DNA from: Paraburkholderia heleia NBRC 101817
GTDB taxonomy: Bacteria; Pseudomonadota; Gammaproteobacteria; Burkholderiales; Burkholderiaceae
Assembly (NCBI RefSeq): GCF_000739775.1
Contig: NZ_BBJH01000013.1
Span: forward strand, 62,001 to 126,000
Reading direction: 5' to 3'
Length of the DNA stretch: 64,000 nucleotides
In this document: positions 50,016 through 60,419 of the stretch, piece by piece
Numbering within the stretch: the stretch's first letter is position 1
How the letters are laid out: the number at the start of each line of letters is the position of its first letter
Notes under the pieces: generated by a model
Told to the model about the DNA's origin: nothing
What the model saw: only the letters and a program-made list of their open reading frames with translations
Databases searched by the model: none
Translations under genes and position numbers: made by a program

Positions 50016-51599
<1,584 letters not shown>

Positions 51600-51716
51600 G
51601 CGTGGATTGGCACGGGGCATCGGGCCGGCGTCGCGCCACGCGAGCCGGCCCGGCGCGCAGTGCGCCGGCGCGGACACAGGGCATAATCGACGCTGTTTTC
51701 CTGTCGACGACCGATC

Positions 51717-53810
51717 ATGCCCGTGACTTCCCCCTGGCCCGCCGAGGCCGATCCGTTCCTTTCGCTCGAATCGCTCGACGACCCCGCCGTCATGACCTGG
51801 GTCGAATCGCAGAATGCGCGCACGCGCGCCGCCTGGCAGGGCGGTGCACGTTTCGAGGCGCTCGAAACGCGCCTCGCGCAGGCCTACTTGCCGCGCGAGC
51901 GGCCCGTGATCCCGAGCCGCTGGCAGGAGTGGGCCTACGATCTCTGGGAGGATGAAGACAATCCCAAGGGCCTGTGGCGCCGCGCGCTTTGGGCCGACTG
52001 GCGCGCCCACAAGCCGCAGTGGCAAACGCTCATCGACTTCGACGCGCTCGGCGCGAAAGAGGGCATGCCATGGGTATGCGCGGGCATCGACATCCTCTAT
52101 CCGGACGGCGACCGCGCGCTGATCCAGCTTTCCGATGGCGGCTCCGATGCGGTCATCGTGCGCGAGTTCGATATCGTGAAGCGCGAATTCGTCGACGATG
52201 GTTTCGCCATCGCGAAGGAAGGCAAGCACATCGTTTCGTGGATCGATCGCGACACCGTGTACCTGGGATGGGACGCGGGGGGCAAGAGCGGCAAGAAGAT
52301 GCTCACGCGCTCGGGCTATCCGCGCGAGGTGCGCCGCTGGACGCGCGGCACGGCGCTCGCCGCCGCGCCCGTCGTGTTCAGCGGCGAGTTCGACGACATC
52401 AGCGTGGAGGGCGACTACGATCCCGTCGAAAAGCGCCACGACGTGGTGCGCAGCGTCGACTTCTTCGATTCATACACCTATCGTCTGGACGAGCGCGGCG
52501 ACTGGCGGGCGTACGACGTGCCTACCCATGTATCGGTGGGCGCATGGCAAGGCTGGCTGTTGCTCGAGCCGCGCCTCGACTGGACCGTTTCGGGCGTGAC
52601 GTACCTGGGCGGCGCCTTGCTCGCGATTCGCGAGGACGCCTTCCTCGCGGGCGATCGTGCGTTCACGGCGCTCTTCACGCCGACTCCCGTTACGTCGGCA
52701 TGTGACTGGACCAATACGCTGAGCGTGTTGATCGTTTCCTGGCTCGACGATGTAGAGAGCCGCACGATGCTCTGGCAGCCGCACCAGGAAGCGGGCGCGT
52801 GGCGCTGGGAGTCGCGGTCGTTCCCCGCGCGGGCGAGCTCGCAGGTGGAGGTTTCGCCGATCGAAGACACGCTCAACGACGAGGTGTTCGTCGACGTCGA
52901 CGATTACCTGCTGCCGCCCGAATACTGGCTCGCCGATCTCGCGCAAACCGATCTGCAGCAGTGGGAATTGCTCGACCGCTGGCCCACGCAGTTCGATGCC
53001 GGGCCGCTTACGGTCATCCGTTCGCACGCGTGCTCGGCGGACGGCACGAGCGTACCGTTCACCGTAGTCGGCCCGAAGGCCGTACTCGAAGGCGAATCAC
53101 GCAAGGCGTCGCCGTGCCTGCTCACGGGCTACGGCGGCTTCGCAATCGCGCTCACGCCGCAATATCTCGTGGGCTCGGGCATCGGCTGGCTGGAGCAGGG
53201 CGGTGTCGTGGCGATCGCGCACATTCGCGGCGGCGGCGAGTACGGCACCGCCTGGCACGTCGAGGCGCAGCGCGAGCATCGCCAGCGTTCGTTCGACGAC
53301 TTCATCGCGGTAGCCGAGCGGTTGATCGCCGATGGCTATACGAGCGCCGCGCAGTTGGGCATCAAGGGCGGCAGCAACGGCGGGCTGCTCGTAGGCGCGT
53401 GCATGGTGCAGCGTCCCGAGCTGTTCGGCGCGGTGGTGTGCGAGGTGCCGTTGCTCGACATGCAGCGCTATGCGCTGCTGCATGCGGGTGCGTCATGGAT
53501 CGACGAGTATGGCGATCCTGAGGATGCCGAAGAATCGCGCGCGCTGGCCGCCTATTCGCCTTACCACCACGTGAAGCCCGGCGTCGTGTATCCGCCGTCG
53601 CTGTTCACGACTTCGACGAGCGACGACCGCGTGCATCCCTCGCACGCGCGCAAGATGGTCGCGCGCATGGAGCAGCAGGGGCACGCGAATGTCTGGTATC
53701 TGGAGAACACCGAAGGCGGCCATGGCCCCGGCAGCGATTCGCTCGAGCGCGCGGAGTACGACGCGCTCGTTTTTCGTTTTCTGTGGACCACGCTCGCGGG
53801 GAGCTGGTAA
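51717..53810 (+). CDS. S9 family prolyl oligopeptidase, 697 aa
   Basis: The C-terminal hydrolase domain has KGGSNGGLLVGA (catalytic Ser near residue 554), TSDDRVHPSHARKMV (Asp), and GGHGPGSD (His). An N-terminal propeller covers about residues 60-400. No signal peptide is visible, so it is probably cytoplasmic, cutting short proline-containing peptides. The length is near that of the family. It begins after ntrC and converges on xth at its end. Confidence 0.9.
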   Translation: MPVTSPWPAEADPFLSLESLDDPAVMTWVESQNARTRAAWQGGARFEALETRLAQAYLPRERPVIPSRWQEWAYDLWEDEDNPKGLWRRALWADWRAHKPQWQTLIDFDALGAKEGMPWVCAGIDILYPDGDRALIQLSDGGSDAVIVREFDIVKREFVDDGFAIAKEGKHIVSWIDRDTVYLGWDAGGKSGKKMLTRSGYPREVRRWTRGTALAAAPVVFSGEFDDISVEGDYDPVEKRHDVVRSVDFFDSYTYRLDERGDWRAYDVPTHVSVGAWQGWLLLEPRLDWTVSGVTYLGGALLAIREDAFLAGDRAFTALFTPTPVTSACDWTNTLSVLIVSWLDDVESRTMLWQPHQEAGAWRWESRSFPARASSQVEVSPIEDTLNDEVFVDVDDYLLPPEYWLADLAQTDLQQWELLDRWPTQFDAGPLTVIRSHACSADGTSVPFTVVGPKAVLEGESRKASPCLLTGYGGFAIALTPQYLVGSGIGWLEQGGVVAIAHIRGGGEYGTAWHVEAQREHRQRSFDDFIAVAERLIADGYTSAAQLGIKGGSNGGLLVGACMVQRPELFGAVVCEVPLLDMQRYALLHAGASWIDEYGDPEDAEESRALAAYSPYHHVKPGVVYPPSLFTTSTSDDRVHPSHARKMVARMEQQGHANVWYLENTEGGHGPGSDSLERAEYDALVFRFLWTTLAGSW

Positions 53811-53819
53811 CGCGCGTGT

Positions 53820-54605
53820 TCAGCCCGCAAGATCGAGCGTGGCGATCACCGGCGTGTGATCGGACGGCTGTTCCCACTTGCGCGGAACCTTGTCCACTTC
53901 GCACGCGGTGAGATGCCCGGCAAGCGCGGGTGAGAGCAGGATATGGTCGATGCGCAAGCCCGCGTTGCGGCGAAATGCGAACATGCGATAGTCCCACCAC
54001 GTGAAGAGCTTTTCGGGCTGCTCGAACTGGCGCAACGCATCGACGAAGCCCAGTTCGAGCAGGCGGCGGAACTGCGCACGCTCTTCGGGCGAGACGAGGT
54101 TCTGGCCTTCCCAGGCCTTCGGATCGTGCACGTCGCGGTCTTCGGGGGCGATGTTGTAGTCGCCGAGCAGCGCGAGCTTCGGGTAGCGCTGCATCTCCTG
54201 CGCGAGCCAGTCGTGCATGGCGTCGAGCCATTGCAGCTTGTACGCGAACTTCTCGGTGCCCGGTGCCTGGCCGTTCGGGAAATATGCGCTCACCACGCGC
54301 ACGTCGCCGATGGTCGTGGCGATCACGCGCTGTTGCGGATCTTCGAAGCCCGGAATGTTGCGCACAACGGTGGCTTCGTCGACGAACAGGCCTTCGCGCA
54401 CGAGAATGCCCACGCCGTTATAGGTCTTCTGGCCCGCGAACCAGCTGCGATAGCCGTGCGCCTCGAGATCGGCGCGCGGGAACTTGTCGTCGGTGAGCTT
54501 GAGTTCCTGGAGGCAGAGCACGTCGGTCCTGCTCTCGTTGAGCCAGTCGATGACGTGCTGCAAACGGACCTTGAGGGAGTTGACGTTCCAGGTGGCGATT
54601 TTCAT
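53820..54605 (-). CDS. xth: Exodeoxyribonuclease III, 261 aa
   Basis: This abasic-site endonuclease and 3'-phosphatase works in base-excision repair. MKIATWNVNSLKVRLQHVID opens the fold, LCLQELKLTDDKFP carries the metal-binding Glu, LALLGDYNIAPEDRDV has the catalytic Asp-Asn, and PSDHTPVIATLDL the C-terminal Asp-His. The length fits the family. It ends 9 bases from the converging S9 gene. Confidence 0.93.
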   Translation of the reverse strand: MKIATWNVNSLKVRLQHVIDWLNESRTDVLCLQELKLTDDKFPRADLEAHGYRSWFAGQKTYNGVGILVREGLFVDEATVVRNIPGFEDPQQRVIATTIGDVRVVSAYFPNGQAPGTEKFAYKLQWLDAMHDWLAQEMQRYPKLALLGDYNIAPEDRDVHDPKAWEGQNLVSPEERAQFRRLLELGFVDALRQFEQPEKLFTWWDYRMFAFRRNAGLRIDHILLSPALAGHLTACEVDKVPRKWEQPSDHTPVIATLDLAG

Positions 54606-54688
54606 GTGAGGCTCGATAGGGTGACGGTGTGCGTTCGGTGCACTTCGCCGCCATTATCGCCTGCTTCGCAAAGCGGGCAACAGTCGCC

Positions 54689-55417
54689 TCACCATGGCTC
54701 CAGCCACGGCCGCAGATCGAGTTCGTGCGTCCAGGCATCGCGCGGCTGCTGGTGCAGCGTCCAGTAGGCGTCGGCGATGTGCTCGGGGTTCAGGATGCCG
54801 TCGCGTTCCTTGAGCTTGTAGCGCTCCGGAAAATTCTCGCGAATGAACGCGGTATCGATCGCGCCGTCGACGATGATCTGGCCGACGTGAATGCCCTGCG
54901 GTCCGAGTTCGCGCGCCATCGACTGGGCCAGTGCGCGCAGCGCGTGCTTTGCGCCCGCGAACGCGGCGAAACCTTCGCGGCCGCGCAGGCTCGCGGTGGC
55001 GCCCGTGAAGAAGATCGAGCCGCGCTCGCGCGGCAGCATGACTTTTGCGGCTTCGCGGCCCATCAGGAACCCGGCGAAGCAGGCCATTTCCCAGACCTTG
55101 TGATAAACGCGCGCCGTGGTTTCGGTAATGCCGAAGCGCACGTTCGCGCCGATATTGAAGATCGCCACCTCGATGGGCGCGATGCGCGTTTCGATGTCCG
55201 CGAAGAGCGCGATCATGTCTTCCTCCTTGCGCGCGTCCGAGCCGAAAGCGTGCGCTTCGCCGCCCCCGGCTTCGATCTGCGCGACGAGCGGCGCGAGCCT
55301 GTCGGCATTGCGGCGCGTCACGCACGCAATGTAGCCTTCGCGTGCGAAGCGGCGCGCGATGGCGCCCCCGGTGGCGTCGCCTGCGCCGATTACCAGTACG
55401 GCTTGCTTTTGCGTCAT
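54689..55417 (-). CDS. Short-chain dehydrogenase/reductase family protein, 242 aa
   Basis: AVLVIGAGDATGGAIARRFA near residue 6 is a modified NAD(P)-binding GxxxGxG loop. IFNIGANV replaces the usual NNAG. The active-site segment reads FAAFAGAKHALRALAQSMAR, so the catalytic Tyr is replaced by Phe in the YxxxK motif; Ser is also not clear (IFFTGATAS). It may therefore be a non-classical or inactive member. It is on the minus strand, 83 bases upstream of xth in transcription order. Confidence 0.85.
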   Translation of the reverse strand: MTQKQAVLVIGAGDATGGAIARRFAREGYIACVTRRNADRLAPLVAQIEAGGGEAHAFGSDARKEEDMIALFADIETRIAPIEVAIFNIGANVRFGITETTARVYHKVWEMACFAGFLMGREAAKVMLPRERGSIFFTGATASLRGREGFAAFAGAKHALRALAQSMARELGPQGIHVGQIIVDGAIDTAFIRENFPERYKLKERDGILNPEHIADAYWTLHQQPRDAWTHELDLRPWLEPW

Positions 55418-55517
55418 GGTGCTTGTCTCACTGTCGATTACGGCGGCCCGGTTTCAGGTATCTTAGGACGTCGGCGCGCCCGGGCAAAGGTGCGCAAATT
55501 CACATGGGGGAGACACG

Positions 55518-56138
55518 ATGGGTGACATCGCGGTGCAGTTTCTGTTCGACTTCGGCAGTCCTAACGCTTACCTGTGCCACAAGGTGATCGGCGGTATTGA
55601 AGCGCGCCAGCAGGTGCGCGTCGAGTATGTGCCGATCCTGCTTGGCGGCCTTTTCAAGCTGAGCGGCAATCGCTCGCCTGGCGAGGCGTTCGCGGGCGTT
55701 GAGAACAAGCAGAAGTTCATGATGCTGGAGATGCGGCGCTTCATCGAGCGGCACGGGCTGACCGCCTATCGGCACAATCCGCACTTTCCGGTGAATACGC
55801 TGCAAATCATGCGCGGCGCGATTGCGGCACAGCGCAACGGCACGTTCGAGCGCTACGTGGACCGCATGTTCGCGCATATGTGGGAAGAGGGCCTCAAGAT
55901 GGACGAGGCCGCCGTGATCCGCGCGGCGCTTGAGACGGACGGCCTCGACGCGACGGCGTTCGAAACGGCGGTTCAGGACGCCGATGTGAAAGCCGCGCTG
56001 CTTGCGAACACGCAGGCGGCGTTCGAGCGCGGCGCGTTCGGCTCGCCTACATTTTTCGTCGGCGAGCAAATGTACTTCGGCAAGGATCAGTTGCGCGATG
56101 TCGAAGAGGAGATCGCGCGCGTGAAGGCGCGCGCATGA
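55518..56138 (+). CDS. DsbA-family (2-hydroxychromene-2-carboxylate isomerase-like) protein, 206 aa
   Basis: QFLFDFGSPNAYLCHKVIGG at the start places Ser/Asn where DsbA has CxxC, as in kappa-class GST and HCCA isomerases. GAFGSPTFFVGEQMYFGKDQ near residue 172 is the conserved C-terminal thioredoxin strand with the cis-Pro. It probably binds glutathione and isomerises an aromatic breakdown product; the natural substrate is unknown. Its start has GGGGGAGA upstream. Confidence 0.82.
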   Translation: MGDIAVQFLFDFGSPNAYLCHKVIGGIEARQQVRVEYVPILLGGLFKLSGNRSPGEAFAGVENKQKFMMLEMRRFIERHGLTAYRHNPHFPVNTLQIMRGAIAAQRNGTFERYVDRMFAHMWEEGLKMDEAAVIRAALETDGLDATAFETAVQDADVKAALLANTQAAFERGAFGSPTFFVGEQMYFGKDQLRDVEEEIARVKARA

Positions 56139-56202
56139 TACGCGGCGATGCATCGCGAGGCGGGGCGGACGCGGCATGATCGCTCCCGCTTCGCGCCGCG
56201 TA

Positions 56203-57192
56203 TCAAGGCGCGGCGTGTTCCTCGGTTTGCGGCGTGCTGAGCACGCCCAGACGCACGCGCGCCGCCTCGTATTCGCGCTTCAAACGCGCGATGAGTTCAG
56301 CGGCCGGCACGACGCTCTTCACCGCGCCGATGCCCTGGCCCGAGCCCCAGATGTCCTTCCACGGCTTCACGCGCGTCGAGCCGAAATTCATCGCCGAAGG
56401 ATCCGACTGCGGCAGCGCCTCCGGATCGAGGCCGCTCGCCACGATGCTTTGGCGCAGATAGTTGCCGTGCACGCCCGTGAAGAGATTCGAGTACACGATG
56501 TCGCCCGCGCCGCCTTCGACGATCATTTGCTTGTAGGCGTCGACGGCGTTCGCCTCATGTGTGGCGATGAACGCCGAGCCGATGTAGGCGAGATCGGCGC
56601 CCGCCGCCTGCGCAGCGAGAATCGCGTTGCCGTTGCCGATCGCGCCCGAGAGCAGCAGGGGGCCGTCGAACCACTCGCGAATCTCGTGGATGAGGGCGAA
56701 CGGCGAGAGTGTGCCTGCATGGCCGCCCGCGCCGGCGGCCACGGCGATCAGGCCGTCCGCGCCTTTCTCGATGGCCTTCTTCGCGAACGTATTGTTGATG
56801 ACGTCGTGCAGCACGATGCCGCCCCATGCGTGGATCGCGTGGTTGACCTCTTCGCGCGCGCCGAGCGACGTGATGACGATCGGCACCTTGTACTGGGCGC
56901 ACACGCCGAGGTCGTGTTCGAGACGGTCGTTCGACTTGTGCACGATCTGGTTGACGGCGAAGGGCGCCGCCGGGGCGTGCGGATGCTTCGCGTCGTACTC
57001 GGCAAGTTCCGTGGTGATGCGATCGAGCCATTCGCCCAGCACGGGCTCGGGCCGCGCGTTGAGCGCGGGGAACGAGCCGACGACGCCCGCCTTGCACTGG
57101 GCGATCACGAGATCGGGATTCGAAATGATGAAAAGGGGCGAGCCGACGACCGGAATCGACAGGCCGCGGCGCAGCACTGCGGGCAGGGACAT
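56203..57192 (-). CDS. Nitronate monooxygenase / flavin-dependent NAD(P)H oxidoreductase, 329 aa
   Basis: ATG 57192 follows AGGAGATATGG, giving MSLPAVLRRGLSIPVVGSPL; the upstream 55 codons are not conserved-looking. The TIM-barrel FMN sites are present: SPLFIISN, AGAGGHAG near residue 150, GAIGNGNAILAAQAAGADLA near residue 185, and AYIGSAFIATHEA. The family oxidises nitronates or reduces quinone-like compounds. It is divergent from a PadR gene over a 20-bp palindrome, so repression by that regulator is likely. Confidence 0.88.
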   Translation of the reverse strand: MSLPAVLRRGLSIPVVGSPLFIISNPDLVIAQCKAGVVGSFPALNARPEPVLGEWLDRITTELAEYDAKHPHAPAAPFAVNQIVHKSNDRLEHDLGVCAQYKVPIVITSLGAREEVNHAIHAWGGIVLHDVINNTFAKKAIEKGADGLIAVAAGAGGHAGTLSPFALIHEIREWFDGPLLLSGAIGNGNAILAAQAAGADLAYIGSAFIATHEANAVDAYKQMIVEGGAGDIVYSNLFTGVHGNYLRQSIVASGLDPEALPQSDPSAMNFGSTRVKPWKDIWGSGQGIGAVKSVVPAAELIARLKREYEAARVRLGVLSTPQTEEHAAP

Positions 57193-57305
57193 CCATATCT
57201 CCTGGACTGAACTGAGGCGGCCGCTGGGTGCGGCTGCCTTCGCGTGATTCGATGCGCCGGCGTGCGCGCCGGCTGGCAGGTTCAAACATAGCAAAGCCGT
57301 CGAAA

Positions 57306-57325
57306 CTATGCAACCAGTTGCATAG
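57306..57325. promoter_or_regulatory. Palindromic operator between the nitronate-monooxygenase-type gene and padR
   Basis: CTATGCAA and TTGCATAG form a perfect 8-bp inverted repeat with a 4-base centre (CCAG). It lies in the 193-base space between the two divergent starts. PadR proteins bind such palindromes; this is the best operator candidate here. Confidence 0.65.
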
Positions 57326-57385
57326 AGGGGAAATTCGATCCGCAACAGATCCGGCATCGGGCGGGGCGTGGTTTAGAATCGCCGC

Positions 57386-57928
57386 ATGTCGACGCCGCAT
57401 GCCATCCTCATCGCCTTGCTGGAAAAGCCTTCGTCGGGCTACGACCTCGCGCGCCGCTTCGATCGCGCGATCGGCTATTTCTGGCACGCCACGCATCAGC
57501 AGATCTATCGCGAACTGGGCCGCATGGTCGAGGCGGGGTGGGTGTCGGTCGTCGAGGACGAGACGGCCGCGGCGTCGCGCAAGAAGGTGTATTGCGTGTT
57601 GCCGGTGGGGCGCGATGAAGTGGCGCGCTGGGTGCGCGAGACTGCGCTCGACCTCGATTCGCGTAACGTGTTTCTCCTCAAGCTGCGTGCCGACGCCGTG
57701 ATCGGGCCGCTTGGCCTCGGCGAGGAACTCGCGCGGCTGATCGAAGAAAATCGCGCGCGGCTCGCGACGTATCGGGAAATCGAGCGGCGCGATTTCGGCG
57801 CGGCTTCGCTCACGCGCGGGCAGCAGTTGCAGTACGCGATCCTCAAGGCGGGCATTCATACGCAGGAGATGTGGCTTGCCTGGGCGGAAGAGTTGCGGCC
57901 GCTGGTGGAGTCCGGGCAGGCACAGTGA
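57386..57928 (+). CDS. PadR family transcriptional regulator, 180 aa
   Basis: MSTPHAILIALLEKPSSGYD opens the winged helix typical of PadR, with QQIYRELGRMVEAGWV as the recognition helix and KKVYCVLPVGRDEVARWV as the wing. The C-terminal 90 residues form the helical dimer part. PadR repressors usually sense small aromatic or toxic compounds and control neighbouring genes. The divergent nitronate-monooxygenase-type gene is the natural target. Confidence 0.88.
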   Translation: MSTPHAILIALLEKPSSGYDLARRFDRAIGYFWHATHQQIYRELGRMVEAGWVSVVEDETAAASRKKVYCVLPVGRDEVARWVRETALDLDSRNVFLLKLRADAVIGPLGLGEELARLIEENRARLATYREIERRDFGAASLTRGQQLQYAILKAGIHTQEMWLAWAEELRPLVESGQAQ

Positions 57929-58032
57929 GATTTGCCAGGTTGTCCGAACTAATTCTCGTGTCGCGATTATTTCGCGATTGCCTGCCTGGCGATGTCCAGG
58001 CTCGTGATGTTTCAATCGTATGAAAAAGACCC

Positions 58033-58061
58033 TTGACGCTGCGGCCCATGCCCCCTATAAT
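58033..58061 (+). promoter_or_regulatory. Sigma-70 promoter of tRNA-fMet
   Basis: TTGACG (58033-58038) and TATAAT (58056-58061) are separated by 17 bases. The tRNA begins 17 bases after the -10 element. Confidence 0.85.
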
Positions 58062-58077
58062 ACTTTTCTCTGACGGA

Positions 58078-58154
<77 letters not shown>

Positions 58155-58190
58155 AACGTCTTAAGCAGCAAGGCCTCGTGCCAGTCAATG

Positions 58191-58214
58191 AACCCGCTCT
58201 GAGCGGGTTTTTTG
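58191..58214 (+). terminator. Rho-independent terminator after tRNA-fMet
   Basis: AACCCGCT and AGCGGGTT form an 8-bp stem with loop CTG, followed by TTTTG. It lies 37 bases after the tRNA. Confidence 0.9.
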
Positions 58215-58244
58215 TTTTCTGCAGCATCGAATAACGATGCGCCA

Positions 58245-58970
58245 TCACGAGGCACCTGCCTCGCCCCCAATCGCCCAATCCACCGCGGCCTGCGCGTGCA
58301 ACGCGGTAGTGTCGAACACCGGCAGAGTGGAATCGCTTTGCCCGATCAGCAGCGTGATCTCCGTGCAGCCGAGGATGACCGCCTGCGCGCCGCGTGCCGC
58401 AAGGTCTTCGATCACGCGTTGATACACGCGCCGCGATTGCGCATCCACCTTGCCGTGACACAGTTCGTCGTAGATGATGCGATGCACGTCCGCGCGATCC
58501 TGTTCGTTCGGCACGATCGCTTCGATACCATGCGCCTCGCGCAAGCGTCCCACGTAGAAGTCCTGTTCCATCGTGTAGCGCGTGCCGAGCAGGCCCGCTC
58601 GCGTGAAGCCCGCAGCGCGCAACGCCTGGCCGGTCGGGTCCGCAATATGCAGAAAGGGGATCGAGATCGCCGCCTCGATCGCCGTGCACACGCGGTGCAT
58701 CGTGTTCGTCGCGAGCAGCACGATATCGGCGCCGCCGCGTTCGAGTTGCTGCGCGGCCTCGGCCATCTGCGCGCCCAGCGCGTCCCAGTCGCCCGCGCGC
58801 TGGAGCGCTTCGACCTGCGCGAAGTCCACGGTCACCATCAGGCTGCGCGCGTTGTGATGGCCGCCCAGACGCGCCTTCGCGTGGCGGTTCAGCAGCCGGT
58901 AATACTCGGCCGACGATTCCCAGCTCATCCCGCCAATCACGCCGATCGTTTTCATCGCGATTGTTTTCAT
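58245..58970 (-). CDS. Aspartate/glutamate racemase family protein, 241 aa
   Basis: MKTIGVIGGMSWESSAEYYR is the family start; a second in-frame ATG at 58955 would give 236 aa. LLATNTMHRV has Thr where classical racemases have the first catalytic Cys, while VILGCTEITLLI keeps the second Cys. A Thr/Cys pair is also known in the E. coli L-Asp/Glu racemase. It probably interconverts L- and D-acidic amino acids, without cofactor. It is divergent from dinB. Confidence 0.85.
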   Translation of the reverse strand: MKTIAMKTIGVIGGMSWESSAEYYRLLNRHAKARLGGHHNARSLMVTVDFAQVEALQRAGDWDALGAQMAEAAQQLERGGADIVLLATNTMHRVCTAIEAAISIPFLHIADPTGQALRAAGFTRAGLLGTRYTMEQDFYVGRLREAHGIEAIVPNEQDRADVHRIIYDELCHGKVDAQSRRVYQRVIEDLAARGAQAVILGCTEITLLIGQSDSTLPVFDTTALHAQAAVDWAIGGEAGAS

Positions 58971-59108
58971 CGATTCGTTCCTTACTCTCGCGGACAAGTT
59001 AGTCCGCCCGAGTATAGGCTCGCGCAGCCAGCAGTCCAGAGACGGTCTGGCCAATCCGAAGCGGTACGGAATCAGAGAAAAGGGCACGGACACTCGTCTT
59101 GAAAATGG

Positions 59109-59128
59109 CACTGTGTTTTTGTACAGTA
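59109..59128 (+). promoter_or_regulatory. LexA (SOS) box of dinB
   Basis: CACTGTGTTTTTGTACAGTA carries the CTGT-N8-ACAG core at 59111-59126. It lies 8 bases before the GTG chosen as the dinB start and is the classic SOS arrangement. Confidence 0.85.
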
Positions 59129-59136
59129 TCGGGACC

Positions 59137-60306
59137 GTGAACGCGCCTTCCTCCGACCTCGCGCCGCCGCCTGCGCCCACTCCCGGGCGCTCCGCAACGG
59201 CACTAGCCGCCGCCCGCAAGATCATCCATTGCGACTGCGACTGCTTTTACGCGTCGGTCGAAATGCGCGACGACCCCACATTGCGCGGCCGTCCGCTCGC
59301 GGTGGGCGGACGGCCCGACCAGCGCGGCGTGATCGCCACCTGCAACTACGAGGCGCGGCGCTTCGGCATTCATTCGGCGATGTCGTCGGCGCTCGCCATG
59401 CGCAAGTGTCCCGAGCTGCTGATCCTGCCCACGGCGATGGAGAAGTACCGCACCGCCTCGCGCGCGATCATGGCGATCTACCGCGACTACACGCCCGACG
59501 TCGAACCGCTTTCGCTCGACGAAGCCTATCTCGACGTCACGCGCGCCTCGCGCTGCAAGGGCAGCGCGACGCTGATCGCCGAGGAAATTCGCGCGCGCGT
59601 GCGCGAAACCGTGGGCGTGACGGTATCGGCCGGCGTCGCGCCGAACAAGTTCATCGCCAAGATCGCCTCGGACTGGAACAAGCCCGATGGCCTCTTCGTC
59701 GTGCGTCCGCCTGAGGTCGACGCCTTCGTCGCCGCGCTGCCCGTGCGCAAGATTCACGGCGTGGGCAAGGTCACGGCGGCGAAGCTCGAAAGCCTCGGGC
59801 TCGCCACCTGCGCGCAACTGCGAACGTGGTCGCTGTTCGATCTGCATCGGCATTTTGGCGTGTTCGGCAAGCGGCTCTACGAACTCGCGCGCGGCATGGA
59901 CGACCGGCCCGTGCGCGCCGATCAGGAGCGCAAGTCGGTAAGCGTCGAGACGACCTACGTGAACGATCTGTTCACGCTCGAAGCATGCAGCGAGGAGCTC
60001 AAGCGTCTTGCGCTGCAGCTTGACGCGCGCATCGAGCGCGCGGGTTGCGCACACGCGGTGCGCAAGCTCTTCGTGAAGATCCGCTTCGCCAACTTTCAGC
60101 GCACGACGGTCGAGTGCGTCGCCGATGCCACCGATGTGCGCACCCTCCTGCTGATGCTCGAAAAAGGGCTCGCGCGGCGCAAGCTGGCGGTGCGTCTGCT
60201 CGGCGTGGGCGTGCGGCTCGAAGAGGAGAACCCCGCGCTGCGCGGGCAGTTCGCGCTCTTCGACGCCGATCCCGCGGAAGACGATGGCCCGATCGCGCTC
60301 GTGTGA
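59137..60306 (+). CDS. dinB: DNA polymerase IV, 389 aa
   Basis: This Y-family translesion polymerase is induced in the SOS response. IIHCDCDCFYASVEM (near residue 28) holds the first catalytic Asp, PLSLDEAYLDV the catalytic Asp-Glu, and GVAPNKFIAKIASDWNKPDG the conserved middle. QFALF near the C-terminus is a beta-clamp-binding motif. I chose GTG 59137 because the earlier GTG (59113) lies inside the LexA box. The first 25 residues are a Pro/Ala leader not found in every member. Confidence 0.93.
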   Translation: MNAPSSDLAPPPAPTPGRSATALAAARKIIHCDCDCFYASVEMRDDPTLRGRPLAVGGRPDQRGVIATCNYEARRFGIHSAMSSALAMRKCPELLILPTAMEKYRTASRAIMAIYRDYTPDVEPLSLDEAYLDVTRASRCKGSATLIAEEIRARVRETVGVTVSAGVAPNKFIAKIASDWNKPDGLFVVRPPEVDAFVAALPVRKIHGVGKVTAAKLESLGLATCAQLRTWSLFDLHRHFGVFGKRLYELARGMDDRPVRADQERKSVSVETTYVNDLFTLEACSEELKRLALQLDARIERAGCAHAVRKLFVKIRFANFQRTTVECVADATDVRTLLLMLEKGLARRKLAVRLLGVGVRLEEENPALRGQFALFDADPAEDDGPIALV

Positions 60307-60419
60307 CGCCTTCGCGTAGAGGCGGTCCATGCCGCTGGCGGCGTCATTCTGGCGCCGATAGAATCGATGCGGGTCAAAACGAAAGCGCCACGCCGCTACG
60401 CCAGAACAAGGAGCCGCAG

